From positions 1 through 35,705 of the forward strand of contig CALKPY010000088.1 of assembly GCA_937991435.1 (NCBI GenBank): DNA of 35,705 bases, written 5' to 3'. Each line of letters opens with the position of its first letter. Positions within the stretch are counted from its first letter, which is position 1. Source of the stretch: an uncultured Acidimicrobiales bacterium. GTDB taxonomy: Bacteria; Actinomycetota; Acidimicrobiia; Acidimicrobiales; UBA10347. The notes beneath the pieces are model-generated. The model had not been told where the DNA came from. It was given only the letters and a program-made list of their open reading frames with translations, and did no database searches. Of this stretch, positions 1 through 6,948 are shown piece by piece. Made by a program: the position numbers and the translations under genes.

Positions 1-1
1 G

Positions 2-574
2 CAGGTGCTTCCTCACGTTGAAGCCAAAATCGTCGACCCGGCTACGGGCGAGACCGTCGCTCGCGGTGTCGACGGCGAATACTGCACACGTGGCTTCCAC
101 GTCATGTTGGGCTATTGGCAAGACCCTGACCGCACTGCCGAGGCCATCGATGCCGACGGCTGGATGCACAGTGGCGACTTGGCAACGATGGACGAGCACG
201 GGTACGTCAACATTGTGGGTCGAATCAAAGACATGATCATTCGAGGCGGCGAAAACGTGTATCCGCGAGAAATCGAAGAGTTTCTCTATACCCACCCAGC
301 CGTCGCCGATGCCCAGGTGATAGGCGTACCTGACGAAAAATATGGCGAAGAAATCATGGCTTGGGTGCAACTTGGTGCTGATGTCGAGCTGAGCGCCGAG
401 GAACTCAAAGACTTTTGTCGAGGCACCATCGCTCACTTCAAGGTGCCGCGCTACATCGCCTTTGTCGATGAGTTCCCCATGACGGTGACCGGCAAGATCC
501 GCAAGGTGGAGATGCGCGAGAAGTCAATCGCAGATCTTGGGTTGGCGACAACTGGCGTAGCCGAAACCGCCTGA
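2..574 (+). CDS. Acyl-CoA synthetase / AMP-dependent ligase, 3' part only
   Basis: C-terminal part of an ANL-superfamily acyl-CoA synthetase that would activate a carboxylic acid to acyl-AMP and then acyl-CoA in the cytoplasm. The reading frame is open to the left edge of the window, so the 5' end lies outside; the GTG at position 5 is an internal valine, not a start. Visible motifs are the D-x-x-x-x-x-G-Y hinge region ([20 protein letters not shown]), the following [11 protein letters not shown] segment, and the C-terminal TGKIRK containing the lysine that completes the adenylation site. The last two thirds of the C-terminal subdomain is present and intact. The substrate cannot be told from this part; FadD-like medium/long-chain or methylthioalkanoate-type ligases are possible. 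It converges on the next gene with a 22-bp gap. Confidence 0.93.
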   Translation, partial: QVLPHVEAKIVDPATGETVARGVDGEYCTRGFHVMLGYWQDPDRTAEAIDADGWMHSGDLATMDEHGYVNIVGRIKDMIIRGGENVYPREIEEFLYTHPAVADAQVIGVPDEKYGEEIMAWVQLGADVELSAEELKDFCRGTIAHFKVPRYIAFVDEFPMTVTGKIRKVEMREKSIADLGLATTGVAETA

Positions 575-596
575 GTCTGCGGTTGGCAACGACTGC

Positions 597-1037
597 TCAG
601 CGGCCGATTGCGGTCACATTGCCAGTTAACCGTTCGCCGCAGTAGGCGCCGGTGCCGCCGAGGGCCGCTGCCACGAGCCCGGCAAGCACAAACCCGGATC
701 CTGAATAGCCCATATAACGAAACGGTACGAACATGGCGAGCACCGTGATGAGCGCCATCGTGGCGAACCCAGCCACGGCCGGTTCCGCGATGCGCCGTCC
801 GGGTGACGCGACGCCGATTACGAAACCGCCAACAACGAAACCGGCCATATTCAGCAGACCCTGCAACAAGAAGCTGGTATTGATCGACGCAACCCGACCG
901 AACAACCACTCACCGACGACGCCACCGATCAACAATTCAGCGCCGATGAACGCAACCATTGAGGTGATTACCCACTTACGGCTGAAAGGGCGGGCACCAT
1001 GGTCCATATCCACACCGTAGAGCCGCCAAGAGCGCAT
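597..1037 (-). CDS. Small integral membrane protein, four helices, unknown function
   Basis: A 146-residue protein with about four hydrophobic segments (starting near SMVAFIGAELLIGG, then LLQGLLNMAGFVVGG, AGFATMALITVLAMF and FVLAGLVAAALGG), short polar loops and no catalytic motif. I chose the ATG at 1037 because GGAGG lies 8 nt upstream of it; a TTG at 1070 would add 11 residues without a better ribosome site. The glycine-rich repeated small-residue helices resemble TIGR04086/DUF-type small membrane proteins, but I cannot assign a family. It points towards the acyl-CoA synthetase and is transcribed away from infC. Confidence 0.72.
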   Translation of the reverse strand: MRSWRLYGVDMDHGARPFSRKWVITSMVAFIGAELLIGGVVGEWLFGRVASINTSFLLQGLLNMAGFVVGGFVIGVASPGRRIAEPAVAGFATMALITVLAMFVPFRYMGYSGSGFVLAGLVAAALGGTGAYCGERLTGNVTAIGR

Positions 1038-1130
1038 GTCGCTCGCCTCCGCGACGCGATCAGTGCCCAAAGGTGCGCATGTGACGCAAGGGCACTACGC
1101 TCAGGCTTGCACAACTAACGGAAAGTGATC

Positions 1131-1295
1131 GTGAGAACGGTCCACCCCGTCGCCGCAGAGGCGCCCCGGGTTTTACGTGTTTCCTTCCTGCTGATTGCAG
1201 GGGTGAGCCTGTGGACTCGGTGCGGTGATTCGGTCGAGTGCCTAGATATTCATCGCACAGGAGGAATCGTCACTTACGTGAGTGATCTGCAATAG
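1131..1295 (+). other. Possible leader region / leader ORF of the infC operon
   Basis: The 220-bp gap before infC holds an open frame from GTG 1131 to TAG 1293-1295 (54 codons), with GTG 1278 as a five-codon internal alternative preceded by AGGAGGA at 1259-1265. The TAG overlaps the proposed ATA start of infC by two bases. Two small hairpins are visible: CGCC/GGCG at about 1149-1161 and CCTGC/GCAGG at about 1187-1201. A leader with translational coupling or attenuation would suit an autoregulated infC operon, but the openness of this frame could be chance at this GC content. No match to a known r-protein leader was recognised. Confidence 0.3.
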
Positions 1296-1966
1296 CTGCC
1301 CCATCCACTTCCGAACCCCGCATCAACGACCGCATCCGCGCTCGTGAGGTCCGACTCGTCGGCGCCAATGGTGAACAGGTCGGAATTGTTCCGCTTCCCG
1401 AGGCCCTTACCCGCGCACAGCAGGCAGGTCTTGACCTCGTCGAGGTTGCCGATAAGGCAAGCCCGCCGGTGTGCAAGATCATGGACCACGGAAAAGCGGT
1501 CTACGAGGCAAAGCAACGAGACAAGGCATCGCGCAAGAAATCAACGACTGTTCAAGTCAAGGAAATGAAGTACCGCCCCAAAATCGGGCGCGGCGACTTC
1601 GATACCAAGACTCGCAAAGTCAAACAGTTCTTGGGCGAAGGCAACCGAGTCAAAATCACGATCATGTTCAGGGGCCGCGAAATGCAGCATCCCGAACTTG
1701 GCCGCAAGATTCTTGATGACGTCGCCGAAGTAGCTGACGACATCTCAAAAGTTGAGGTGTATCCCAAGCTTGACGGACGAAACATGATCATGGTGCTTGT
1801 ACCTGATCGCGAGAAGCAGGCCGCAGTTGCCAAAGCGCTCGAGAGCTCCGAAAACTCCGAGGTAGCCGAAGCCACCGAGGTAAGCGAATCGTCTGCAGCA
1901 GAAGCTCCTGTGGAATCAGCTCCAGTCGAAACCTCAAGCGAGACTGAAGCCCCCGAAACCGAATAG
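1292..1966 (+). CDS. infC: Translation initiation factor IF-3, non-AUG (ATA) start
   Basis: IF-3 binds the 30S subunit, prevents premature 50S joining and proofreads the initiator tRNA. The N-terminal domain is clear ([21 protein letters not shown], then [30 protein letters not shown]), followed by the linker and the C-terminal domain ([37 protein letters not shown]). About 45 acidic/Ser-rich residues ([18 protein letters not shown] onwards) extend the C-terminus, as in other actinobacterial IF-3s. The first in-frame ATG (1469) would delete the N-domain, and an in-frame TGA sits at 1283-1285, so the start must lie between. ATA 1292 fits: it is preceded by GTGATCT (1282-1288), complementary to the extreme 16S 3' end. 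Rare AUU/AUC/AUA starts are a known autoregulatory trait of infC. It heads the infC-rpmI-rplT operon. Gene identity is certain, exact start less so. Confidence 0.93.
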   Translation: MAAPSTSEPRINDRIRAREVRLVGANGEQVGIVPLPEALTRAQQAGLDLVEVADKASPPVCKIMDHGKAVYEAKQRDKASRKKSTTVQVKEMKYRPKIGRGDFDTKTRKVKQFLGEGNRVKITIMFRGREMQHPELGRKILDDVAEVADDISKVEVYPKLDGRNMIMVLVPDREKQAAVAKALESSENSEVAEATEVSESSAAEAPVESAPVETSSETEAPETE

Positions 1967-2039
1967 GCGCCGATTCCGACGCCAACACCCCCCCAATCCA
2001 CCACAGCAAGAGGCCAGTGCAACTGGTCGAGGTAGCCAC

Positions 2040-2237
2040 ATGCCAAAGATGAAGACCCACAAGGGCGCTGCCAAGCGCTTCAAACTGACCGGCACCGGCA
2101 AGGTGAAGCGTCGCCAGGCCAACAAGGGCCACATCCTTGAAAAGAAGGCCCCAAAACGCAAGCGTCAGCTTCGCGGGCCTTCGCAGGTCTCTGCTGCTGA
2201 CACCCCGTCCGTAAAGCGCCTGCTCGGCAAGCGCTGA
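2040..2237 (+). CDS. rpmI: 50S ribosomal protein bL35
   Basis: A 65-residue, strongly basic protein with the family start [20 protein letters not shown] and the KRLLGKR end; normal length for bL35. It is part of the 50S subunit. It sits 73 bp after infC and 29 bp before rplT, the standard order. A ribosome site (GAGGTAG) lies 6 nt before the ATG. Confidence 0.98.
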   Translation: MPKMKTHKGAAKRFKLTGTGKVKRRQANKGHILEKKAPKRKRQLRGPSQVSAADTPSVKRLLGKR

Positions 2238-2266
2238 GCCGTCCACCGAATCACTGAGGAGCCGTC

Positions 2267-2656
2267 ATGGCACGTGTAAAGAGAGCGGTGCACGCTCGCA
2301 AGAAGCGCAAGAAAGTCCTGGCCAAAGCCAGTGGCTATTACGGCAACAAGAGCCGCTCGTTCAAGGCCGCCAATGAGCAGGTCATGCACAGCGGTAACTA
2401 CGCCTATCGCGACCGCAAGGCACGCAAGGGCGAGTTCCGACGACTGTGGATACAGCGCATCAACGCTGCATGCCGCCAGCACGGCACCACCTACAGCCGG
2501 TTCATCGCCGGCCTCAAGGTGGCCGAAGTTGAGGTCGACCGCAAAGTGCTCGCCGACATGGCGGTGCACGACCCGGGTGCGTTTGAAGCATTAGTAACCG
2601 TTGCGATGAACGCTGCCCCTACCGAGGCCGCCGAAACGGCTCCGGCCGAGGCCTGA
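2267..2656 (+). CDS. rplT: 50S ribosomal protein bL20
   Basis: A 129-residue bL20, an early 23S rRNA-binding protein needed for 50S assembly. The N-terminal basic arm ([20 protein letters not shown]), the [20 protein letters not shown] core and the [20 protein letters not shown] globular segment are all present. The last 12-15 residues ([13 protein letters not shown]) are an alanine/glutamate tail beyond the usual 117-119 residues. A GAGGAG ribosome site precedes the ATG. In many bacteria bL20 represses this operon through a leader structure; no such structure was recognised here. Confidence 0.98.
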   Translation: MARVKRAVHARKKRKKVLAKASGYYGNKSRSFKAANEQVMHSGNYAYRDRKARKGEFRRLWIQRINAACRQHGTTYSRFIAGLKVAEVEVDRKVLADMAVHDPGAFEALVTVAMNAAPTEAAETAPAEA

Positions 2657-2692
2657 TAGCGAACCCTGAGTCAACAGAACTGGTAGCTGGCG

Positions 2693-3511
2693 ATGAGTGA
2701 ACAAGTGTCACTGTCCGCCCGCAACTCTCAAGTCGCCCGACTTCGGTCGCTGGCCCGTGATCGTGGGGCCCGCTCCGAAGCCGGGCGATTTGTTGTTGAA
2801 GGCACCAAACTGGTCACCGAAGCGCTGCAGTCGAACCTCGATGTGTGGGGAATTTGGTTCGACGACCAGGCCACCTTGGACTCTCGTCTCGTGGCTCTCG
2901 CGAGCAGCGACCACGTCGACCTTCAACCAGTCGTGGCGCGCGGAATCGAACGAATTGCTTCCACCTCGTCGCCCCAGCCGGTCGTCGCCGAAGTTGAGAT
3001 GCCGCCGGTCGGTTGGGAAAACCTGACCCGCCCAACGGCCGTCCTCGTCGGCGTCAATATCAACGATCCTGGCAACGTTGGCACGCTGATGAGGTCAGCG
3101 CTTGCCGCTGGCTTCGACGCGTTCATTGCACTTGGCGACTGTGCCGACCCGTTTGGTCCTAAGGCTGTTCGAGCGTCTGCCGGAGCATGCCTGCGGCTCG
3201 ACGTCGTCGTCGAACGAGATATTTCGGTGGGCATTGGTCAGGTGCGCAACCACGAACTGGCGCTGGTCGGCACAAGGATGAGCGAAGCGACCAGGTGCGA
3301 CGAAACCGACCTCGTCGCTCCGGTGGCGATTGTCTTTGGAAGCGAGGCGCACGGCATCGGAGACGACGTTGCGAGCTCGATCGATATGTGGGTGACGATC
3401 CCCATGTCGGGCCAGGTCGAGTCGTTGAACGTTGCAATGGCAGCCACCGTGCTCACCTACGAGACGGCACGTCAACGACGAAATGCTGAACCGCACGCGG
3501 CATTGTTGTGA
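2693..3511 (+). CDS. TrmH/SpoU-family RNA 2'-O-methyltransferase
   Basis: A 272-residue SPOUT-class methyltransferase that would use S-adenosylmethionine to methylate a ribose 2'-OH in rRNA (or tRNA). The N-terminal substrate-binding domain is visible (RDRGARSEAGRFVVEGTKLV), and the knotted catalytic domain carries motif 1 (NINDPGNVGTLMRSA), motif 2 (IVFGSEAHGIGDD) and motif 3 (IPMSGQVESLNVAMAATVL) with the expected Arg, Glu and Asn. It follows rplT by 36 bp, a position often held by a 23S rRNA methyltransferase gene (TsnR/RlmB-like) in actinomycetes. The exact target nucleotide cannot be read from sequence. Confidence 0.93.
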   Translation: MSEQVSLSARNSQVARLRSLARDRGARSEAGRFVVEGTKLVTEALQSNLDVWGIWFDDQATLDSRLVALASSDHVDLQPVVARGIERIASTSSPQPVVAEVEMPPVGWENLTRPTAVLVGVNINDPGNVGTLMRSALAAGFDAFIALGDCADPFGPKAVRASAGACLRLDVVVERDISVGIGQVRNHELALVGTRMSEATRCDETDLVAPVAIVFGSEAHGIGDDVASSIDMWVTIPMSGQVESLNVAMAATVLTYETARQRRNAEPHAALL

Positions 3512-3523
3512 GAGGCTGATCCG

Positions 3524-4060
3524 GTGTCGAACCAACATGACTCGATTTCGCCTGAGCTGGCGGAGTTCGCTCAAAGCCAGCCGATGTTCTTCGTGGCTAC
3601 TGCTCCGGCTCACGGCGGCCAGGTCAATGTCTCACCAAAAGGGCTTGGTGGCGTGGCGGTGCTCGGCCCTCTTGAAGTCGCGTATCTTGACCTCACCGGA
3701 AGCGGCGTCGAGACGATCGCCCATGTTCGTGAAAATGGTCGCATCACTTTGATGTTCTGCGCCTTTAAAGGCAAGCCCAATATTGTTCGATTCGCTGGCA
3801 GCGGCGAGGTCGTACGCCCTGGCGATGACCGCTTTGGTGAACTCCGGGCCCATTTCGAAACCGATCAGCGGGCTCGCTCGATCATTCGCATCGACGTGGA
3901 ACGTGTAAGCGACTCGTGTGGTTATGGCGTGCCGCTGATGGAGTTCAAGGGCGATCGGCGCACGTTGACTGCGTGGGCTGCGGCCAAGACCGATGAAGAT
4001 CTAGCCGAGTACCACCGCACTCGCAACGCAGTGAGCGTCGACGGCCTTCCCGGCGTCTGA
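3524..4060 (+). CDS. Pyridoxamine 5'-phosphate oxidase-like FMN-binding protein
   Basis: A 178-residue split-barrel flavoprotein of the pyridoxamine-phosphate-oxidase-related superfamily. The N-terminus (SPELAEFAQSQPMFFVATA), the VNVSPKGLGG turn, the ITLMFCAFKGKPNIVRFAGSG strand pair and a late CGYGVPLMEF segment match proteins often annotated as general stress or F420/FMN-dependent oxidoreductases. The GTG start at 3524 is preceded by GAGG and lies 12 bp after the methyltransferase, so the two are probably co-transcribed. The substrate is unknown. A strong hairpin follows it. Confidence 0.88.
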   Translation: MSNQHDSISPELAEFAQSQPMFFVATAPAHGGQVNVSPKGLGGVAVLGPLEVAYLDLTGSGVETIAHVRENGRITLMFCAFKGKPNIVRFAGSGEVVRPGDDRFGELRAHFETDQRARSIIRIDVERVSDSCGYGVPLMEFKGDRRTLTAWAAAKTDEDLAEYHRTRNAVSVDGLPGV

Positions 4061-4090
4061 GCCAACACAGCAACGGCGGCGGCTACCCGG

Positions 4091-4118
4091 GCGAGAGCGC
4101 TGCGAGTCGCAGTCTCGC
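4091..4118. terminator. Hairpin between convergent genes, probable bidirectional terminator
   Basis: Outer arms GCGAGA (4091-4096) and TCTCGC (4113-4118) enclose inner arms CTGCG (4100-4104) and CGCAG (4108-4112) with an AGT loop and a three-base bulge. It lies exactly between the 3' ends of the FMN protein (+) and the DUF429 gene (-). There is no U tract, so it may only stabilise 3' ends. Confidence 0.6.
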
Positions 4119-4820
4119 TCAGATGCGCACGCCGTTCGGGAAGCCTTCATCGTCGCGTCCGGCGGGGCCCACAAGCACGGCTGTTCCATCGACGATCCGT
4201 CGGGCCGACCAGGCTGCGATCAGAGCATCGAGCACGTCATCGACCGGTACCCGCGGCGGCGCATTGGACACCACGGTACCGATGCCGGGCCACACGATCT
4301 CAAGAGCGGACAGGCGCTGCATTACGCCTCGTGCCGATTTCTTGGAGTCCATTGGTTCGCGCCCGTTGAGCTCGGCAAAGGCCGACTCGGGGTGGGTCTC
4401 CCACCAGCGATTCGCTTCGGGGTGCGAGGTGAGTGCGTGACGGCACTCTCGAATCGACTTGGCCAATCCCCAACTTTGCGCGGATATTCCCGGCCCGTCG
4501 AGGGAGCGGTTGATGAGCGTCGCATCATTGTGCGACGCGGCCTCGAGTGCTGCCCGGGTTGGGGAGATAAAGACCGAGCTTCGAGCGCGCCCGAGGCGCT
4601 CCCGTAGCTCACGTTCGGCAGCTCGTGTGCCACGTTCGACGAGACCGATAGGCATGTCGATTGCGATCGCCTTGGCGGTTGTCAACAGCTCGAATGCATC
4701 GAAGATCGTCGGTGCGACCTTGAGTTCTAGCCCGTCGAGTGTGTTGTCTTTGTCGATCGCAAGGATCCAGCCCTTTCGCCAGCGGTCAATGCCAGCAACG
4801 GTAGGGCTAGATGGGCTCAT
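4119..4820 (-). CDS. DUF429-family protein
   Basis: A 233-residue protein of the DUF429 family, which has an RNase-H-like fold and no firmly assigned activity. Recognisable are the opening TVAGIDRWRKGWILA strand with its Asp, AIAIDMPIGLVERG with a second Asp, RSSVFISPTRAAL, ETHPESAFAELNG and DDVLDALIAAWSA. Conserved acidic residues at these sites suggest a metal-dependent nuclease-like centre; this is inference. I chose ATG 4820: the open frame runs 49 codons further upstream, but that part overlaps the SDR gene in another frame. With this start the overlap with the upstream gene is 14 bp, consistent with translational coupling. Confidence 0.88.
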   Translation of the reverse strand: MSPSSPTVAGIDRWRKGWILAIDKDNTLDGLELKVAPTIFDAFELLTTAKAIAIDMPIGLVERGTRAAERELRERLGRARSSVFISPTRAALEAASHNDATLINRSLDGPGISAQSWGLAKSIRECRHALTSHPEANRWWETHPESAFAELNGREPMDSKKSARGVMQRLSALEIVWPGIGTVVSNAPPRVPVDDVLDALIAAWSARRIVDGTAVLVGPAGRDDEGFPNGVRI

Positions 4821-5775
4821 GCGCCGGGCTGAGAGCAACGAGGTCCGCATCGACCATTGCGCGAACCACTTCGGTGAACGTGCGGGTTGGCGACCAGCCA
4901 AGTTGTTTTCGGGCGTGTGACGCGTCGCCAATGATTGCTGGTTCGTCGGAGCGCACCAAGGTGACATCGGTGGTCACATGGTCTCGCCAGTGCAGCCCAA
5001 CATGAGCGAATGCGACATCGCAGAAGTCGGCCACGGTGTGGGCAATCCCCGTTGCGATGACGTAGTCATCGCCAATCGGGTGTTGGACCATGCGCCACAT
5101 TGCTTCGACGTAGTCGGGGGCCCATCCCCAGTCGCGAATCGCATCCAGGTTTCCAAGTACAACCGGCGTGGAATCTCCGAGGGCGATGCGGGCTGCGGCC
5201 GCTGAGATCTTGCGGGTGACATAGTGCGGCGGGCGGAACGGGCTTTCGTGATTAAACAAAATTGCATTGCTGGCGTGAACCCCGCCCACTTGGCGGGCTC
5301 GAACAACTTCGCCGTGGGCCCAGGCTTTAGCAGCCCCATAGCTCGACGCCGGAAAAATGCTGCTTTGCTCCGTGCGAGTTCCGGGCTCACCGCCGAATAT
5401 GCGACTTGATGAGGCTTGGCAGAACCGCGCTTTTGGGAATCGGTCCCGGACAGCTTCGAGCACTCGGATTGCGCCCAATCCGTTGATTTCCGCCGTGGCC
5501 AGTCGGTTGGTCTCGCCGCCGATTACCGAGGATTGAGCCGCGAGGTTGTAGACCTCGTCGGGTGCGCTTTGCTCGACCGCCGCAATGACTGCATCATGAT
5601 GTGTGATATCCACCTCGAGAGGCACAACTCCAGGCACTACCCCAGAACGCGACTCGGAAATCCCATCGGCGCGGGGGCGCACAGCGCCGAAAACGCGGTA
5701 CCCCTTGCTGACAAGCAGCCGGCATAAATGCTGCCCGTCTTGTCCGGAAGCACCGGTAACTAGAGCAGTGCGCAT
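4807..5775 (-). CDS. GDP-mannose 4,6-dehydratase-like extended SDR, catalytic Glu replaced
   Basis: A 322-residue extended short-chain dehydrogenase with the NAD(P) motif TGASGQDGQ (residues 8-16), YNLAAQSSV, SSYGAAK (Tyr146, Lys150) and the GMD-type block ILFNHESPFRPPHYVTRKI. Overall it reads as GDP-mannose 4,6-dehydratase, first step to GDP-linked deoxysugars. In characterised GMDs the motif after QAS is T/S-S-E, the Glu being the catalytic base; here it is SSR, with Arg125 (codon complementary to 5401-5403). Several GMD sugar-binding segments are also shorter. It may therefore be a reductase, an epimerase or a dehydratase with another base. No other nucleotide-sugar genes are nearby. ATG start; the DUF429 gene overlaps its 3' end. 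Confidence 0.85.
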   Translation of the reverse strand: MRTALVTGASGQDGQHLCRLLVSKGYRVFGAVRPRADGISESRSGVVPGVVPLEVDITHHDAVIAAVEQSAPDEVYNLAAQSSVIGGETNRLATAEINGLGAIRVLEAVRDRFPKARFCQASSSRIFGGEPGTRTEQSSIFPASSYGAAKAWAHGEVVRARQVGGVHASNAILFNHESPFRPPHYVTRKISAAAARIALGDSTPVVLGNLDAIRDWGWAPDYVEAMWRMVQHPIGDDYVIATGIAHTVADFCDVAFAHVGLHWRDHVTTDVTLVRSDEPAIIGDASHARKQLGWSPTRTFTEVVRAMVDADLVALSPAHEPI

Positions 5776-5829
5776 GCGAGAGGGCCAGGAGTCTGGCTCA
5801 TGAGAAGTGGGCTCAAGGCCGGGCCGCGC

Positions 5830-6813
5830 TCATGAGGCGGGAACGAGCTGCACCCGGTGCATTGTGGGCCAGTCTTTGCCCGTGAGTAAGAACGTGTCGT
5901 TTGTTTCGTCGTAGGCAATGCCATTGAGCACGTTGGAACCGGGCGCTCGTGGTTGACTTAGGTCAGACGCGTCGACAGTGGCGTTGACGGTGCCGGTCCA
6001 AGGATCGATACGCACGATGATGTCGGTGGTGAATATGTTTGCCCAAACCTGTCCGTCGACACATTCAAGTTCGTTGAGCCGAGCCAGGGGCGCGTCGTTG
6101 AGCGTGACCGATATACGCCCGGTTTCTTCGAACGACTCAGGGTCTCGGAAAAACAGTTGATCGGAGCCGTCGGTCATGATGAGGCGCACCCCGTCGTAAC
6201 ACAGCCCCCAACCTTCGCCCTCGTAGGTCCGTTCGCCCAGGAATTCAAACGTCTCGGCGTTCCAGTAGTAGGCGATACCGGCGAGATACGTCAGTTGGAT
6301 CAGCTCGTCGTCGACCAGAGCTAGTCCTTCGCCCCAGACCGATGAGTCTGGCGCGTCGACCATTTGCACAACCTCACCAGTTGTGACGTTGACTCGGCGC
6401 AGGGTGGTTTCATTTGGCTGACCAGTGCTTTCGAGGAAATGATCCCCCTCGATCAGCAGGCCCTGCGTAAACGCAGTTGGGTCATGGGGATAGGTGTCGA
6501 GTTCGATGATTTCATATGGCACCGGTTCAGACGAGACGAGCGGGCCGGGAACTGCGTCAGTGGGTGGTTCTTCGGCTTCGACGGGAACAGCCGGCGCCCG
6601 GCCGTTGGCGGTGTCTATCTGTTCGAGCAGCAATTCTTCGGTAACGACCGGTCGATCGCCAGCGCACGCGACGACCATTGCGATAAAGAACCCGGCGCAG
6701 ATCAACCGGGAGCCACGTCGCCAAGCGGAACGGGGTCGTACAGAGCCAGGACAGGTCACAGCCACCCAGTCTGGCCGATGTGTCGCGAAATGTGCGGCAA
6801 CGTGGGCAGTCAT
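5830..6813 (-). CDS. Glutaminyl-peptide cyclotransferase, lipoprotein form
   Basis: Plant/bacterial-type (beta-propeller) glutamine cyclotransferase, which converts N-terminal glutamine to pyroglutamate. The catalytic domain starts at YEIIELDTYPHDPTAFTQGLLIEGDHFLESTGQ and runs through VWGEGLALVDDELIQLTY, FTYEGEGWGLCYDG-like and LNELECVDGQVWANIF to NGIAYDETNDTFLLTGKDWP, all hallmark blocks. The N-terminus has a basic region, a hydrophobic stretch (LICAGFFIAMVVAC) and a VVAC lipobox, so the protein is probably lipid-anchored outside the membrane, followed by a Pro/Glu-rich linker. ATG 6813 is my choice; ATG 6873 or internal GTGs are possible since no ribosome site decides it. Confidence 0.9.
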   Translation of the reverse strand: MTAHVAAHFATHRPDWVAVTCPGSVRPRSAWRRGSRLICAGFFIAMVVACAGDRPVVTEELLLEQIDTANGRAPAVPVEAEEPPTDAVPGPLVSSEPVPYEIIELDTYPHDPTAFTQGLLIEGDHFLESTGQPNETTLRRVNVTTGEVVQMVDAPDSSVWGEGLALVDDELIQLTYLAGIAYYWNAETFEFLGERTYEGEGWGLCYDGVRLIMTDGSDQLFFRDPESFEETGRISVTLNDAPLARLNELECVDGQVWANIFTTDIIVRIDPWTGTVNATVDASDLSQPRAPGSNVLNGIAYDETNDTFLLTGKDWPTMHRVQLVPAS

Positions 6814-6948
6814 GCCCCCGGTTGGTGAAGATCTAATGAGTTTCGTGATCACGCAGGAGCAGCAGGGGTGCATCGCGATGCGAATTCAGCGCAGGGGACA
6901 GCGACAGACTATTGTCAAGCCCCTAACCAATTCACGGGGGAGACACGC

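Noticed and set aside
1180-1215. A TTTCCTTCCTGCTG stretch that recalls the SRP RNA (ffs) tetraloop region
   Set aside because: The order of the conserved bases does not match either strand of the SRP domain IV motif, and no long complementary helix surrounds it.
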